From NCBI GenBank assembly GCA_025927835.1, contig JAICKR010000006.1, forward strand, positions 1 through 42,478: a stretch of 42,478 bases of DNA. Reading direction: 5' to 3'. The stretch is from Jatrophihabitans sp. (GTDB lineage Bacteria; Actinomycetota; Actinomycetes; Mycobacteriales; Jatrophihabitantaceae). Positions 24,690-33,817 of the stretch are shown one piece after another; within the stretch, counting starts at the first letter, position 1; each line of letters starts with the position of its first letter. The notes under the pieces are model-generated. The model was not told the DNA's origin. It worked only from the letters and a program-made list of their open reading frames with translations, and did not search any database. The translations under genes and the position numbers were made by a program.

Positions 24690-25538
24690 ATGCCTGTTCC
24701 GTACTCAGAAGCCATCGACGAAGCGTGCACGCAGGCGCGTGACAAGGCGGCGACGCTGCGCGCGCCGCTGCGCTACGGCGCGCTCGCCGCGCTGGCCGGC
24801 GCGTATGTCGGCGTGGCGGTCGTGCTGCTCGCGAGCACCGCAGGCCCGTTGGCCTCGGCGTCGTCACCGGCCACGAAGCTCGTGCAGGGCACGGTCTTCG
24901 GCATCGCGCTGACGCTCGTCGTCTTCGCCGGTGCCGAGCTGTTCACCGGCAACAACATGGTGATGTTCATCGGCTGGCTGCGCGGTGGCGTGAGTGGTTC
25001 GTCGGCGGTGCTCGTCAACGTCGCCTCGCTCATCGGCAACTTCGTGGGCTCGCTGGCGTTCGCCGCGATCGTGCAGGCCAGCGGCGTGCTCGCCGCACAC
25101 GCGCCGGGAAAGCCTGCGCCCGGCAACGGCATGATCACGACCCTCGTGACGAACAAGATGGCCGAGGGCGACGGCCAGCTGTTCTGGCGCGCCGTGCTGT
25201 GCAACATGCTCGTCTGCCTCGGGCTCTGGATGGCCACCCGAACCCGCAGCGACGGCGCGAAGCTTGCCGTGCTGTTCTGGGTGCTGCTCGCCTTCGTCGC
25301 CAGCGGTTTCGAGCACTCCGTCGCGAACATGACCATCTTCTGTCTGGCGATCTTCGACCACACCGCGCACTGGAGCGACCTCTGGCACAACCTGCTGCTC
25401 ACCGTGCCGGGCAACGTGATCGGCGGAGCGCTCGTCGTCGGCTTGCCCTACGCGTTCTCAACCCGGTCGCGGCGCGCGGTGACAGTGCCGGCGGGAGCTC
25501 CGGCACCCGCCGCGGAGCTGGAGCCGGTCCTGGCATGA
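24690..25538 (+). CDS. nirC: Formate/nitrite transporter family channel (probable nitrite uptake)
   Basis: The 282-residue membrane protein has six transmembrane segments and the FNT signatures. AGAELFTGNNM, with the re-entrant loop Thr, is near residues 77-87. GFEHSVANM, with the central pore His, is near 209-217. The protein forms pentamers that pass formate, nitrite or related anions. Its TGA overlaps the nirB ATG (ATGA), so nitrite is the likely substrate. The C-terminus is an Ala/Pro-rich cytoplasmic tail. The gene symbol reflects context rather than proven specificity. Confidence 0.88.
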   Translation: MPVPYSEAIDEACTQARDKAATLRAPLRYGALAALAGAYVGVAVVLLASTAGPLASASSPATKLVQGTVFGIALTLVVFAGAELFTGNNMVMFIGWLRGGVSGSSAVLVNVASLIGNFVGSLAFAAIVQASGVLAAHAPGKPAPGNGMITTLVTNKMAEGDGQLFWRAVLCNMLVCLGLWMATRTRSDGAKLAVLFWVLLAFVASGFEHSVANMTIFCLAIFDHTAHWSDLWHNLLLTVPGNVIGGALVVGLPYAFSTRSRRAVTVPAGAPAPAAELEPVLA

Positions 25539-28021
25539 ACGAGCTCGTCGTCGTCGGCAACGGCATGGTCGGGCAGCGGCTCGTCGACGCGCTGCACGAA
25601 CGCGATGCCGGCAGCGCGTGGCGCATCACCGTCATCGGCGAGGAATCGCGCCGCGCATACGACCGGGTCGCGCTGTCGTCCTACTTCGACGGGGTCGCCG
25701 CGACCGAGCTCGATCTCGTCGGTGCGGGTTGCTACGACGGCGTGCACCGCACCCTGCACCTGGACGAAGCGGTGACGGCGATCGACCGCAGCGCACGCAC
25801 GGTGACCACCAGCCGCGGCCGGTCGCTGCGCTACGACGCGCTCGTGCTCGCGACCGGCTCGGCGCCGTTCGTGCCACCGGTGCCCGGCCGCGAGCTGCCC
25901 GGCTGCCACGTCTACCGCACGCTCGACGATCTCGATGCGATCCGCGCGGCGGCCGAGGCCGCCGCGCGGCGCCGGGGCGGCCGGGCGGCCGGCATGGTCG
26001 TCGGTGGTGGGTTGCTCGGCCTGGAGGCGGCGCGCGCCCTGCGGCTGCTGGGCATGTCGCCCCACGTCGTCGAGCTCGCGCCGCGGCTGATGCCGTTGCA
26101 GGTCGACGAGGGCGGTGGCGCGCTGCTGCGCCGGCTGATCGAGGCACTGGACGTCACCGTGCACACGGATTGCTCGGTGCGCCGGATCGAGTGCGACCGC
26201 GGCCGGCTGCTCGCGGTGTTGACGAACGAGCTGGAGCTGGACCTCGACCTCGTCGTCTTCTCGGCCGGCGTCCGGCCGCGCGACGAGCTGGCCCGCCGAG
26301 CCGGCCTCCCCGCCGGCCCGCGCGGCGGCATCGAGATAGACGCGTCGTGCCGCACGCCGGACGAGCGCATCTACGCGATCGGCGAATGCGCAGCGCTGGA
26401 CGGGCTCAGCTACGGGCTCGTGGCGCCCGGCTACGCGATGGCCGAGGTCGTGGCGGATCGGCTCAGCGGTGGCAGCGCGGTGTTCGGCGGCGCCGACACG
26501 TCCACCAAGCTCAAGCTGCTCGGTGTGGACGTGGCCAGTTTCGGCGACGCGCATGCGCGCACGCCGGGCGCGCTCGAGGTGACCGTCAACGATCCGGTCG
26601 AGCAGACCTACGCCAAGCTCGTGGTGTCCGACGACGCGACCACGCTGCTCGGCGGCATCCTCGTCGGCGACGCGTCGCGGTATCCGATGCTGCGGCCCCT
26701 CGTCGGCGCCGCGCTGGCCGGTGACCCGGTCGGGCTCATCGCGCCGCGGGGTTCGGCTGCGGCCGATGCGATCACGATGCCCGACACCGCGCAGGTGTGC
26801 TCGTGCCACGCGGTCACCAAGGGCGCGATCCGCGAAGCGATCGCCGTATCCGCGCTGACCGACGTGCCGGGCGTCAAGTCGTGCACCAAGGCCGGCACGG
26901 GTTGCGGGTCGTGCGTCCCGTTGCTGAAGAACCTGCTCGCCGAGAGCGGCGTGCCGATGAGCACCGCGCTCTGCGAGCACTTCGGGCACTCGCGGGCCGA
27001 GTTGTTCGACATCGTGCGCGTCACGGGCATCACGACGTTCACCGAACTCGTGCAGCGGCACGGCACCGGACGCGGCTGCGACATCTGCAAACCGGCGGTG
27101 GCCTCCATCCTGGCGAGTCAGAGCCGCGCCGGGCACGTCCTCGACGGCGAGCAGGCCGCGCTGCAGGACACCAACGACCACTTCCTCGCGAACATCCAAC
27201 GCAACGGCACGTACTCGGTGGTGCCCCGCATCCCCGGCGGCGAGATCACGCCGGACAAGCTGCTCGTCATCGCCGAGGTCGCGCGCGACTTCGCGCTCTA
27301 CACGAAGATCACCGGCGGTCAACGCATCGATCTGTTCGGCGCGCGGGTGGAGCAGCTGCCGCTCATCTGGAAGCGGCTCGTCGACGCGGGCTTCGAGTCG
27401 GGCCATGCCTACGGCAAGGCGGTGCGCACCGTGAAGTCGTGCGTCGGCTCGACCTGGTGCCGCTACGGCGTGCAGGACTCGGTATCACTCGCGATCGAGC
27501 TCGAACTGCGCTACCGGGGCCTGCGCGCCCCGCACAAGATCAAGGCGGCGGTGTCGGGCTGTGCCCGCGAGTGCGCCGAGGCGCAGAGCAAGGACGTCGG
27601 CATCATCGCCACCGAACACGGCTGGAACCTCTACGTCGGCGGCAACGGCGGCTTCCGGCCGCGACATGCCGACCTGCTGCTCACCGACGTCGACACGGCC
27701 ACGCTGATCCGTACGGTCGACCGGTTCCTGATGTTCTACGTCCGTACCGCCGACCGGCTGGAGCGCACCGCGTCGTGGGTTGCCGCACTCGACGGCGGCA
27801 TCGATTACCTGCGCGCGGTGCTCGTCGACGATTCGCTCGGCATCTGCGAGGACCTCGACGCCGCGATGGCCAAGCACGTCGAGAGCTACGCGGACGAGTG
27901 GGCCGGCGTGCTCGACGACCCGGAGCGGCTCTCCCGCTTCGTGTCGTTCGTCAACGCGCCCGGCGTGCCTGACCCGAGCGTGCAGTTCCGGACCGCCCGC
28001 GGCCAGCGGACGCCTGCGTGA
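25535..28021 (+). CDS. nirB: Assimilatory nitrite reductase (NAD(P)H) large subunit
   Basis: The 828-residue cytoplasmic enzyme reduces nitrite to ammonium with six electrons. The N-terminal FAD/NAD(P)H domain (about 1-410) has VVVGNGMVGQRLV and MVVGGGLLGLEAARAL. A BFD-like [2Fe-2S] domain (about 420-480) has CSCHAVTKGAI and CTKAGTGCGSC. The sulfite/nitrite reductase domains (about 540-800) carry the siroheme-[4Fe-4S] cysteines in SCVGSTWCRYG and SGCARECAEAQSKDVG. Length is normal for the family. It overlaps the FNT gene by 4 nt and nirD by 4 nt, so all are coupled. Confidence 0.95.
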   Translation: MNELVVVGNGMVGQRLVDALHERDAGSAWRITVIGEESRRAYDRVALSSYFDGVAATELDLVGAGCYDGVHRTLHLDEAVTAIDRSARTVTTSRGRSLRYDALVLATGSAPFVPPVPGRELPGCHVYRTLDDLDAIRAAAEAAARRRGGRAAGMVVGGGLLGLEAARALRLLGMSPHVVELAPRLMPLQVDEGGGALLRRLIEALDVTVHTDCSVRRIECDRGRLLAVLTNELELDLDLVVFSAGVRPRDELARRAGLPAGPRGGIEIDASCRTPDERIYAIGECAALDGLSYGLVAPGYAMAEVVADRLSGGSAVFGGADTSTKLKLLGVDVASFGDAHARTPGALEVTVNDPVEQTYAKLVVSDDATTLLGGILVGDASRYPMLRPLVGAALAGDPVGLIAPRGSAAADAITMPDTAQVCSCHAVTKGAIREAIAVSALTDVPGVKSCTKAGTGCGSCVPLLKNLLAESGVPMSTALCEHFGHSRAELFDIVRVTGITTFTELVQRHGTGRGCDICKPAVASILASQSRAGHVLDGEQAALQDTNDHFLANIQRNGTYSVVPRIPGGEITPDKLLVIAEVARDFALYTKITGGQRIDLFGARVEQLPLIWKRLVDAGFESGHAYGKAVRTVKSCVGSTWCRYGVQDSVSLAIELELRYRGLRAPHKIKAAVSGCARECAEAQSKDVGIIATEHGWNLYVGGNGGFRPRHADLLLTDVDTATLIRTVDRFLMFYVRTADRLERTASWVAALDGGIDYLRAVLVDDSLGICEDLDAAMAKHVESYADEWAGVLDDPERLSRFVSFVNAPGVPDPSVQFRTARGQRTPA

Positions 28022-28350
28022 CCGCCTGGACGCGGGTGTGCGAATACACCGATCTGCTGCCCGAGCGAGGTGTCGCTGCTCTCGTTGCGGGCGAACAGGT
28101 CGCGTTGTTTCGTACCTTTGACGGGATGCTGCACGTGATCGGCAACCGCGACCCGTTCACCGGGGCCTTCGTGCTCGCCCGCGGCATCGTCGGCACCCGT
28201 GGTGGGGCACCGACCGTGGCGTCGCCGCTGTTCAAGCAGGTCTTCGACCTGCGCACCGGCGAGTGCGTGACAGAGGCGGGCGCCGCCGTGCCGGTGCACG
28301 ACGTGCGCTGCGTCGACGGCGTCGTCGAAGTGAGGCTGCGCGCGCCATGA
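28018..28350 (+). CDS. nirD: Nitrite reductase small subunit NirD
   Basis: The 110-residue protein has the Rieske-like beta fold of NirD (WTRVCEYTDLLPERGVAALVAGEQVALFRT, NRDPFTGAFVLARGIVG). It lacks the Cys-His pairs that bind a [2Fe-2S] cluster in true Rieske proteins, as is normal for this subunit. C-terminal SPLFKQVFDLRTGECV, VPVHDVR fits well. It joins NirB in the enzyme. GTG 28018 overlaps the nirB stop, and its own stop overlaps the next gene by 4 nt. Confidence 0.93.
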   Translation: MTAWTRVCEYTDLLPERGVAALVAGEQVALFRTFDGMLHVIGNRDPFTGAFVLARGIVGTRGGAPTVASPLFKQVFDLRTGECVTEAGAAVPVHDVRCVDGVVEVRLRAP

Positions 28351-29444
28351 CGGCTCCACTGGCCGGCTTCACCGTCGGCGTCACCGCCGCGCGCCGCCGC
28401 GAGGAACTCGGGGCCGCCCTCGAGCGGCGCGGCGCGCGGGTGATGTACGGGCCGGCGATCCGTATCGTCCCGCTCGCCGACGACACCCAGTTGCTCGAGG
28501 CGACCAAGCGCTGCCTCGCCGCCCCTCTGGACGTTCTCGTCGCGACGACCGGGATCGGCTTCCGCGGCTGGCTGGACGCCGCCGAGACGTGGGGGCTGGC
28601 CGAGGCGCTCGTCGCCGCGCTCGGCGAAGCGCAGATCCTCGCGCGCGGGCCGAAGGTGCGCGGCGCGGTGCGGGCGGGCGGGCTGCGTGAGGCCTGGTCG
28701 CCGGAGTCTGAGTCCAGCCACGAAGTGCTCGAGCACCTGCTCGCGAACTACGAGCTGGACGGGCGCCGGCTGGCCGTCCAGCTGCACGGCGAGCCACTGC
28801 CGGACATCGCGGACGTGCTGCGCGCTGCGGGCGCGGACGTGATCGAGGTGCCGGTGTATCGCTGGGTGCCACCCGAGGACGAGCAGCCACTGCGCCGTCT
28901 CATCGAGGGCACGGCCGCGGGCACGCTCGACTGCGTGACCTTCACCAGCGCACCGGCCGCGGTGAACTTCCTGCGCACCGCTGACGAACTCGGCTGCAGT
29001 GCCGAGGTGCGGGCAGCGCTGTCCGGCCCGGTGCTGTGCGCCGCGGTCGGGTCGGTGACTGCTGCGCCGCTGGAGCGAGCCGGTATCCCCACCGTGCAGC
29101 CCGAGCGGTTCCGGCTCGGCGCGCTGGTGCGCGCGGTCGTCGAACAGCTGCCGGCACGCGCGCCGTCGCTCGACTCGGCCGGGCACCATCTCGAGCTGCG
29201 TGGGCACGCGGTCGTGCTGGACGCGACGCTCGTCGCGCTGTCCGGCGCGCCGATGGCGCTGCTGCGCGCGCTCGCGGCACGCCAGGGCGAGGTGCTCTCG
29301 CGCGACGAACTGGGCCGGCTCCTGCCGGGGGAGTCGGGCGAGGGACACGCCGTCGAGGTCGCGATCGCCCGCCTGCGCGCCGCCCTCGGCGACCCGGCGA
29401 TCGTCCAGACCGTCGTGAAGCGCGGCTACCGCCTGGCCGGGTAG
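28347..29444 (+). CDS. nnaR: HemD-like domain fused to OmpR-type winged helix (NnaR-type regulator)
   Basis: The 365-residue protein fuses a uroporphyrinogen-III synthase-like domain (about residues 1-255; VGVTAARRREELGAALERRGA, VQLHGEPLPDIADVLRAAGADVIEVPVYRW, DCVTFTSAPAAVNF) to a C-terminal winged helix of response-regulator type (about 270-365; LSRDELGRLLPGESGEGHAVEVAIARLRAALG, VVKRGYRLAG). In Streptomyces and mycobacteria this fusion, known as NnaR, helps GlnR activate nitrate and nitrite genes. It is the last gene of the nitrite operon here. Whether the HemD part still makes uroporphyrinogen III, a siroheme precursor, or only senses a ligand is unknown. Confidence 0.87.
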   Translation: MTAPLAGFTVGVTAARRREELGAALERRGARVMYGPAIRIVPLADDTQLLEATKRCLAAPLDVLVATTGIGFRGWLDAAETWGLAEALVAALGEAQILARGPKVRGAVRAGGLREAWSPESESSHEVLEHLLANYELDGRRLAVQLHGEPLPDIADVLRAAGADVIEVPVYRWVPPEDEQPLRRLIEGTAAGTLDCVTFTSAPAAVNFLRTADELGCSAEVRAALSGPVLCAAVGSVTAAPLERAGIPTVQPERFRLGALVRAVVEQLPARAPSLDSAGHHLELRGHAVVLDATLVALSGAPMALLRALAARQGEVLSRDELGRLLPGESGEGHAVEVAIARLRAALGDPAIVQTVVKRGYRLAG

Positions 29445-29457
29445 TTCCACCTACCCG
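29438..29457. promoter_or_regulatory. Inverted repeat between nnaR and bioA
   Basis: CGGGTAG (29438-29444) and CTACCCG (29451-29457) are perfect 7-bp arms with a 6-bp spacer. The left arm includes the nnaR stop codon. The repeat lies 36 bp before the bioA GTG and could be a short terminator or an operator for the biotin operon. It does not match the BioQ or BirA operators that I know. GACGCT at 29480-29485, 7 nt before the GTG, is a weak -10. Confidence 0.4.
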
Positions 29458-29492
29458 AAGACGCCGGCCGGCCCTTTGAGACGCTGTCCTAC

Positions 29493-30794
29493 GTGGATCT
29501 CGTCGCCCGTGACCTCGCCGCTGTGTGGCACCCGTTCACGCAGCATGCGTTGTGGCCCGCGGACGACCCGCTGGTGATCGACCGGGCCGCCGGTGTGCAC
29601 CTCTACGACGCCGACGGCAAGCGCTACCTCGACGGGGTGTCCTCGCTGTGGGTGACCGTGCACGGGCACGGCACGCCGGAGATCAACGCGGCGATCGGGG
29701 CGCAGCTCGAGCGGCTCGACCACTCGACCTTCCTCGGCCTCACGCACGAACCGGGCATCGCGCTCGCAGAGGAGCTGCTGCGGGTGGCGCCCGAAGAGCT
29801 GTCGAAGGTGTTCTTCGCCGGTGACGGCTCGTCGGCGGCCGAGGCCGCCATCAAGATGGCCTATCAGGCCGCTGCGCAGCGCGGCGAGCAGCGCCCGCTC
29901 TACGTGCACTGCGCCGAGGGCTATCACGGCGACACGCTCGGTGCTGTGTCGCTCGGCGGGGTCGAGCTGTTCCACGCGACCTACCGGCCGCTGCTCATCG
30001 AGACGCGCATGGTGTCCTCACCCGGCGTGCTCGAACCCGGCCAGACGCGCGCCGAACGGGCGGCCGCCGTGCTCGACGAGATGCGTGCGCTAGTCGCCCA
30101 CGAGGGCTCGCGCGTGTGCGCGGTCGTCGTCGAACCACTCGTGCAGGCTGCGGGCGGCATGCTCACCCACGATCCGGCGTTCCTGCGCGGCGTGCGCGAG
30201 CTGTGCGACTCGTCCGGCGCCGCCATGGTCGTCGACGAGGTCGCCACCGGCATCGGCGCGACCGGGCGCTGGTTCGCCGTCGAGCACGCCGGCGTCTCGC
30301 CCGACCTCATGGTCGTCGGCAAGCGGGTCACGGGCGGGGTGCTGCCGCTGTCGGCGGTGCTGGCCCGCGACTGGGTGTACGACGCGTTCCTCGGGGACGC
30401 GCCGAGCAACCGCACGTTCTTCCACGGGCACACCTACACCGCCAACCCGGTGTGCTGCGCGGCTTCGCTCGCCAACCTCGCGCTGATGCACGAGCGCGGC
30501 ACCGTGGCGCGCGCGGCGCAGATCGGCGAGCGGCTCGGTGCTGCGCTGCGGCCGCTCGAGGGCTACGACGGCGTAGCCGAGATCCGCCGGATGGGCACGA
30601 TGACCGGCATCGAGGTGCGCCCGGTCGGCGCGCGCACCGGGTTCCAGGTGTGCCGCGCCGCCCGCCGCCGCGGCGTGATCATCCGGCCGCTCGGCGACGT
30701 CGTCGTGCTCATGCCGCCGCTGGGCATGACCGACGCCGAGGTGGACGAGCTCGCATCCGTCGTCGACGAGTCGGTGCGCGAGGTAGTCGCGTGA
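29493..30794 (+). CDS. bioA: 7,8-diaminopelargonic acid (DAPA) aminotransferase
   Basis: The 433-residue PLP enzyme of class III converts KAPA to DAPA in biotin synthesis. It starts with WHPFTQH, has the cofactor-binding loop GDGSSAAEAAIKMA, YHGDTLGAVSLGG, VVDEVATGIGATG and the PLP lysine in VVGKRVTGGVLPLS. RPLGDVVVLMPPL is near the end. The motifs FFHGHTYTANPVCCAA and VSLGGVELFHATYRPLL look closer to the Bacillus-type enzyme than to the E. coli and mycobacterial type. That raises the question of the amino donor. The start is GTG without a ribosome site. Its stop overlaps bioF by 4 nt. Confidence 0.93.
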   Translation: MDLVARDLAAVWHPFTQHALWPADDPLVIDRAAGVHLYDADGKRYLDGVSSLWVTVHGHGTPEINAAIGAQLERLDHSTFLGLTHEPGIALAEELLRVAPEELSKVFFAGDGSSAAEAAIKMAYQAAAQRGEQRPLYVHCAEGYHGDTLGAVSLGGVELFHATYRPLLIETRMVSSPGVLEPGQTRAERAAAVLDEMRALVAHEGSRVCAVVVEPLVQAAGGMLTHDPAFLRGVRELCDSSGAAMVVDEVATGIGATGRWFAVEHAGVSPDLMVVGKRVTGGVLPLSAVLARDWVYDAFLGDAPSNRTFFHGHTYTANPVCCAASLANLALMHERGTVARAAQIGERLGAALRPLEGYDGVAEIRRMGTMTGIEVRPVGARTGFQVCRAARRRGVIIRPLGDVVVLMPPLGMTDAEVDELASVVDESVREVVA

Positions 30795-31933
30795 GCGACG
30801 GGCTGGACCGGGTGCGGGAAACGCTCGCGGCGCGGGCGGCGGCCGGGTTGCGCCGCAACCTGCGACCGCGCGCCGCCGACGCGGACGTGCTCGACCTCGC
30901 CAGCAACGACTACCTCGGGCTGGCCCGGCACCCGCGTCTGGTCGAGGCGGCGGCACGCGCCGCACGCGAGTGGGGCGCCGGCTCGACGGGCTCGCGGCTC
31001 GTCACCGGCACCACCGCGCTGCACGCCGAACTCGAGGCCGAGCTCGCCGACTTCTGCCGCGCGCCCGCGGCGCTCGTGTTCTCCTCCGGCTACCTCGCGA
31101 ACCTGGGCGTGCTCACCGCGCTCGGCGGCCGCGACGTCGCCATCGTGTCGGACGCGGCGAACCATGCGTCGCTGATCGACGGCTGCCGGCTGTCCGGTTC
31201 GCCGGTCACCGTCGTGCCGCACCGCGACGTCGCGGCGTTCGACGAGGCACTGGCAGCCGCAGCAGCGCGCGACCGCATCGTCGTGACCGACGCGGTGTTC
31301 TCCGTCGACGGCGATCTCGCGCCGCTGGTCGAGCTGCACGCGGTCGCCCGCGCGCACGGCGCACTCCTAGTGGTCGACGAGGCGCACGCGCTGGGGGTCA
31401 TCGGACCGGAGGGCCGCGGCGCGGTCGAGGCGGCCGGGCTTGCCGGCGAGCCGGACGTCGTGCGCACCGTGGTGCTCTCGAAATCGCTCGGCGCGCAGGG
31501 CGGCGCGGTGGTCGGGGCCGCCGAGGTCGTCGAGCTGTTGGTGAGCACTGCGCGTTCGTTCATCTTCGACACCGGTCTCGCGCCGGCGTCTGCCGGCGCG
31601 GCGCTCGCCGCGTTGCGGGTGCTGCGCGCCGAGCCGGAGCGGGTCGCGTCGGTGCGGGCCAACGCCGTGGTGCTCGCGGCGCTCGTCCGCCGGCTGGGCA
31701 TCGACACCGCGGAGCCGGACGCGGCCGTCGTGGCGGCCGTGCTCGGCGACCCGCTGCGCGCCGTCCGCGCCGCCGAGGCGTGTCTCGACGCGGGCGTGCG
31801 GGTCGGCTGCTTCCGGCCGCCGTCGGTGCCGGTGGACAGATCCTGTGTTCGCCTGACGGCGCGGGCGACGCTCACCGAACCCGACTTCGGCCGGGCGGCC
31901 GACGCGCTGGGTGCGGCACTGCACGGGTCATGA
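30791..31933 (+). CDS. bioF: 8-amino-7-oxononanoate (KAPA) synthase
   Basis: The 380-residue PLP enzyme condenses pimeloyl thioester with alanine to form KAPA, the step before BioA. It shows LDLASNDYLGLARHP, GSTGSRLVTGTTALHAELEAELADF, VTDAVFSVDGDLAPL, VVDEAHALGVIGPEGRG and the PLP lysine in VVLSKSLGAQGGAV. GTG 30791 overlaps the bioA stop by 4 nt, and its stop overlaps bioD by 4 nt. No bioC, bioH or other pimeloyl-forming gene is seen nearby, so the acyl precursor must come from elsewhere. Confidence 0.94.
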   Translation: MSDGLDRVRETLAARAAAGLRRNLRPRAADADVLDLASNDYLGLARHPRLVEAAARAAREWGAGSTGSRLVTGTTALHAELEAELADFCRAPAALVFSSGYLANLGVLTALGGRDVAIVSDAANHASLIDGCRLSGSPVTVVPHRDVAAFDEALAAAAARDRIVVTDAVFSVDGDLAPLVELHAVARAHGALLVVDEAHALGVIGPEGRGAVEAAGLAGEPDVVRTVVLSKSLGAQGGAVVGAAEVVELLVSTARSFIFDTGLAPASAGAALAALRVLRAEPERVASVRANAVVLAALVRRLGIDTAEPDAAVVAAVLGDPLRAVRAAEACLDAGVRVGCFRPPSVPVDRSCVRLTARATLTEPDFGRAADALGAALHGS

Positions 31934-32637
31934 CCGTCCTGATCGTCACCGGGACGGGCACCGACGTCGGCAAGACGGTCGCCACCGCCGCGCTCGCCGC
32001 GTGCGCGGAGGGTCGCGTGGCCGTCGTCAAGCCGGCGCAGACCGGAGTCGCCGACGACGCCGCGGGTGATCTTGCCGAGGTGACCCGGCTGTCCGGCGTC
32101 CGCGACACCTACGAGTTCGCCCGCTTCCCGGACCCGTTGTCGCCGCACCACGCCGCATTGATGAGCAACCGGCCCGCACTCAACTTCGCCGAGACGGCAC
32201 AGCGCATCGACGACCTCGACACCGAGTACGACACCGTTCTCGTCGAAGGCGCAGGTGGATTGCTGGTGCCGTTCCACTCCGAGGACGAGTGGACGCTCGT
32301 CGACCTGGCGCACCATCTCAACGCGCCACTCGTGGTCGTTACCCAGCCGGGGCTCGGCACGCTCAACCACACCGCGCTCACCGTGAACCGCATCAACGAC
32401 GAGTCGCTCGAGCTGGCCGGCATCGTCATCGGCAGCTGGCCCGCGCAGCCCGACCTCGCGATGGAACTGAACGTGTACGACCTGCGCCGCATGGCGCCGC
32501 AGCGCGAGTTGGGCGGCATCCTGCCGGCCGGGATGAGCACGATGAGAGACTTTCGGAAGCTGGCCCGCGCGGCACTGGCGCCGCAGTTCGGCGGGACGTT
32601 CGCGTGGACCGTGTTCCGCCAGACCCTGCACGTTTAG
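31930..32637 (+). CDS. bioD: Dethiobiotin synthetase
   Basis: The 235-residue ATP-dependent enzyme carboxylates DAPA and closes the ureido ring. It has the P-loop [11 protein letters not shown] at residues 6-16, VKPAQTG, and [10 protein letters not shown], which is part of the substrate site, followed by [13 protein letters not shown]. The length is normal. The start overlaps bioF by 4 nt. The gene ends 8 nt before bioB, and its last codons include the bioB ribosome site. Confidence 0.94.
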   Translation: MTVLIVTGTGTDVGKTVATAALAACAEGRVAVVKPAQTGVADDAAGDLAEVTRLSGVRDTYEFARFPDPLSPHHAALMSNRPALNFAETAQRIDDLDTEYDTVLVEGAGGLLVPFHSEDEWTLVDLAHHLNAPLVVVTQPGLGTLNHTALTVNRINDESLELAGIVIGSWPAQPDLAMELNVYDLRRMAPQRELGGILPAGMSTMRDFRKLARAALAPQFGGTFAWTVFRQTLHV

Positions 32638-32645
32638 GAGCCGAG

Positions 32646-33638
32646 TTGTCCGACATCGTCGAGGTCGCGCGCGCCCAGGTGCTCGAGCAAGGCAACGGGC
32701 TCAGCGAGCACCAGGCGCTCGAAGCGCTGCGGCTGCCCGACGAGCGGGTGGACGATTTGCTCGATCTCGCGCACGAGGTGCGCATGAAGTGGTGCGGCGA
32801 CGAGGTCGAGGTCGAGGGCATCGTGTCGCTCAAGACCGGCGGCTGCCCCGAGGACTGCCACTTCTGCTCCCAGTCCGGCGTGTTCGACTCGCCGGTGCGT
32901 GCGGCCTGGCTCGACATCCCGTCGCTGGTGAAGGCGGCGCAGGAGACGGCGGCGACCGGTGCGACGGAGTTCTGCATCGTCGCTGCGGTGCGCGGCCCGG
33001 ACGACCGGCTGATGGCGCAGGTGCGCGAGGGGGTGCGCGCGATCCAGGACGTGGTCGACATCAACGTGGCCTGCTCGCTGGGCATGCTCAGCCAGGAGCA
33101 GGTGGACGAACTCGCCGAGATCGGCGTGCACCGCTACAACCACAACCTCGAGACTGCGCGGTCCTACTTCGACAGCGTCGTCACGACGCACACGTTCGAG
33201 GAACGGTGGGACACCTGCGAAATGGTGCGCAAGGCCGGCATGGAGCTGTGCTGCGGCGGCATCGTCGGGATGGGCGAGACCGTCGAGCAGCGGGCCGAGT
33301 TCGCCGCCCAGCTCGCCGCGCTCGAGCCCGACGAGGTGCCGCTGAACTTCCTCAACCCGCGTCCGGGCACGCCGTTCGGCGAGCAGGAGCCGATGTCCGC
33401 GGTCGACGCGCTGCGCACCGTCGCGACGTTCCGGCTCGTGATGCCGCGCACCATCCTGCGCTTCGCCGGCGGCCGCGAGATCACCCTGGGCGATCTGGCC
33501 GAGCGCGGCGTGCGCGGCGGCATCAACGCGGTGATCGTCGGCAACTACCTCACCACGCTCGGCCGTCCCGCGGCTGATGACCTGACGATGCTCGCCGACC
33601 TCAAGATGCCGATCAAAGCGCTCGCGAAGAACCTCTGA
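32646..33638 (+). CDS. bioB: Biotin synthase (radical SAM)
   Basis: The 330-residue enzyme inserts sulfur into dethiobiotin. The radical-SAM cluster motif [12 protein letters not shown] is near residues 70-81. Further biotin synthase features are [44 protein letters not shown] and FLNPRPGTP. The start is an uncommon TTG at 32646, identified by AGGAG (32636-32640) with 5-nt spacing and by the expected N-terminus. The longer frame upstream is antisense-like noise inside bioD. Its stop overlaps the ATG of a small Cys-rich gene (TGATG). Confidence 0.95.
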   Translation: MSDIVEVARAQVLEQGNGLSEHQALEALRLPDERVDDLLDLAHEVRMKWCGDEVEVEGIVSLKTGGCPEDCHFCSQSGVFDSPVRAAWLDIPSLVKAAQETAATGATEFCIVAAVRGPDDRLMAQVREGVRAIQDVVDINVACSLGMLSQEQVDELAEIGVHRYNHNLETARSYFDSVVTTHTFEERWDTCEMVRKAGMELCCGGIVGMGETVEQRAEFAAQLAALEPDEVPLNFLNPRPGTPFGEQEPMSAVDALRTVATFRLVMPRTILRFAGGREITLGDLAERGVRGGINAVIVGNYLTTLGRPAADDLTMLADLKMPIKALAKNL

Positions 33639-33817
33639 TGTTCTGTGATCGGTGCGGGCGTGCGCGTGACGACGGTGACCATGCCGCGTGTGCGAGGGCG
33701 CGTGAGCTGGAGCCGCCGCGCTACTGCCCGCAGTGCAAGCGGCGGATGACCGTCCAGGTCACGCCGAGCGGCTGGAGCGCCCGCTGCAGCCGGCACGGTG
33801 AGCTCGCGCCGAGCTGA
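33638..33817 (+). CDS. bsaP: Small cysteine-rich biotin synthase auxiliary protein (BsaP type)
   Basis: The 59-residue protein begins [15 protein letters not shown] and contains two CxxC pairs (Cys3/Cys6, Cys30/Cys33) plus Cys18 and Cys50. It therefore probably binds an Fe-S cluster or zinc. Its position directly after bioB with a 1-nt overlap, together with its size and [10 protein letters not shown] motif, match the actinobacterial BsaP protein (Rv1590 position in M. tuberculosis, from memory). That protein is required for biotin synthase activity. It should act with BioB, possibly in cluster supply. It is short enough to be missed by gene finders. It ends immediately against the convergent VOC gene. 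Confidence 0.83.
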   Translation: MFCDRCGRARDDGDHAACARARELEPPRYCPQCKRRMTVQVTPSGWSARCSRHGELAPS

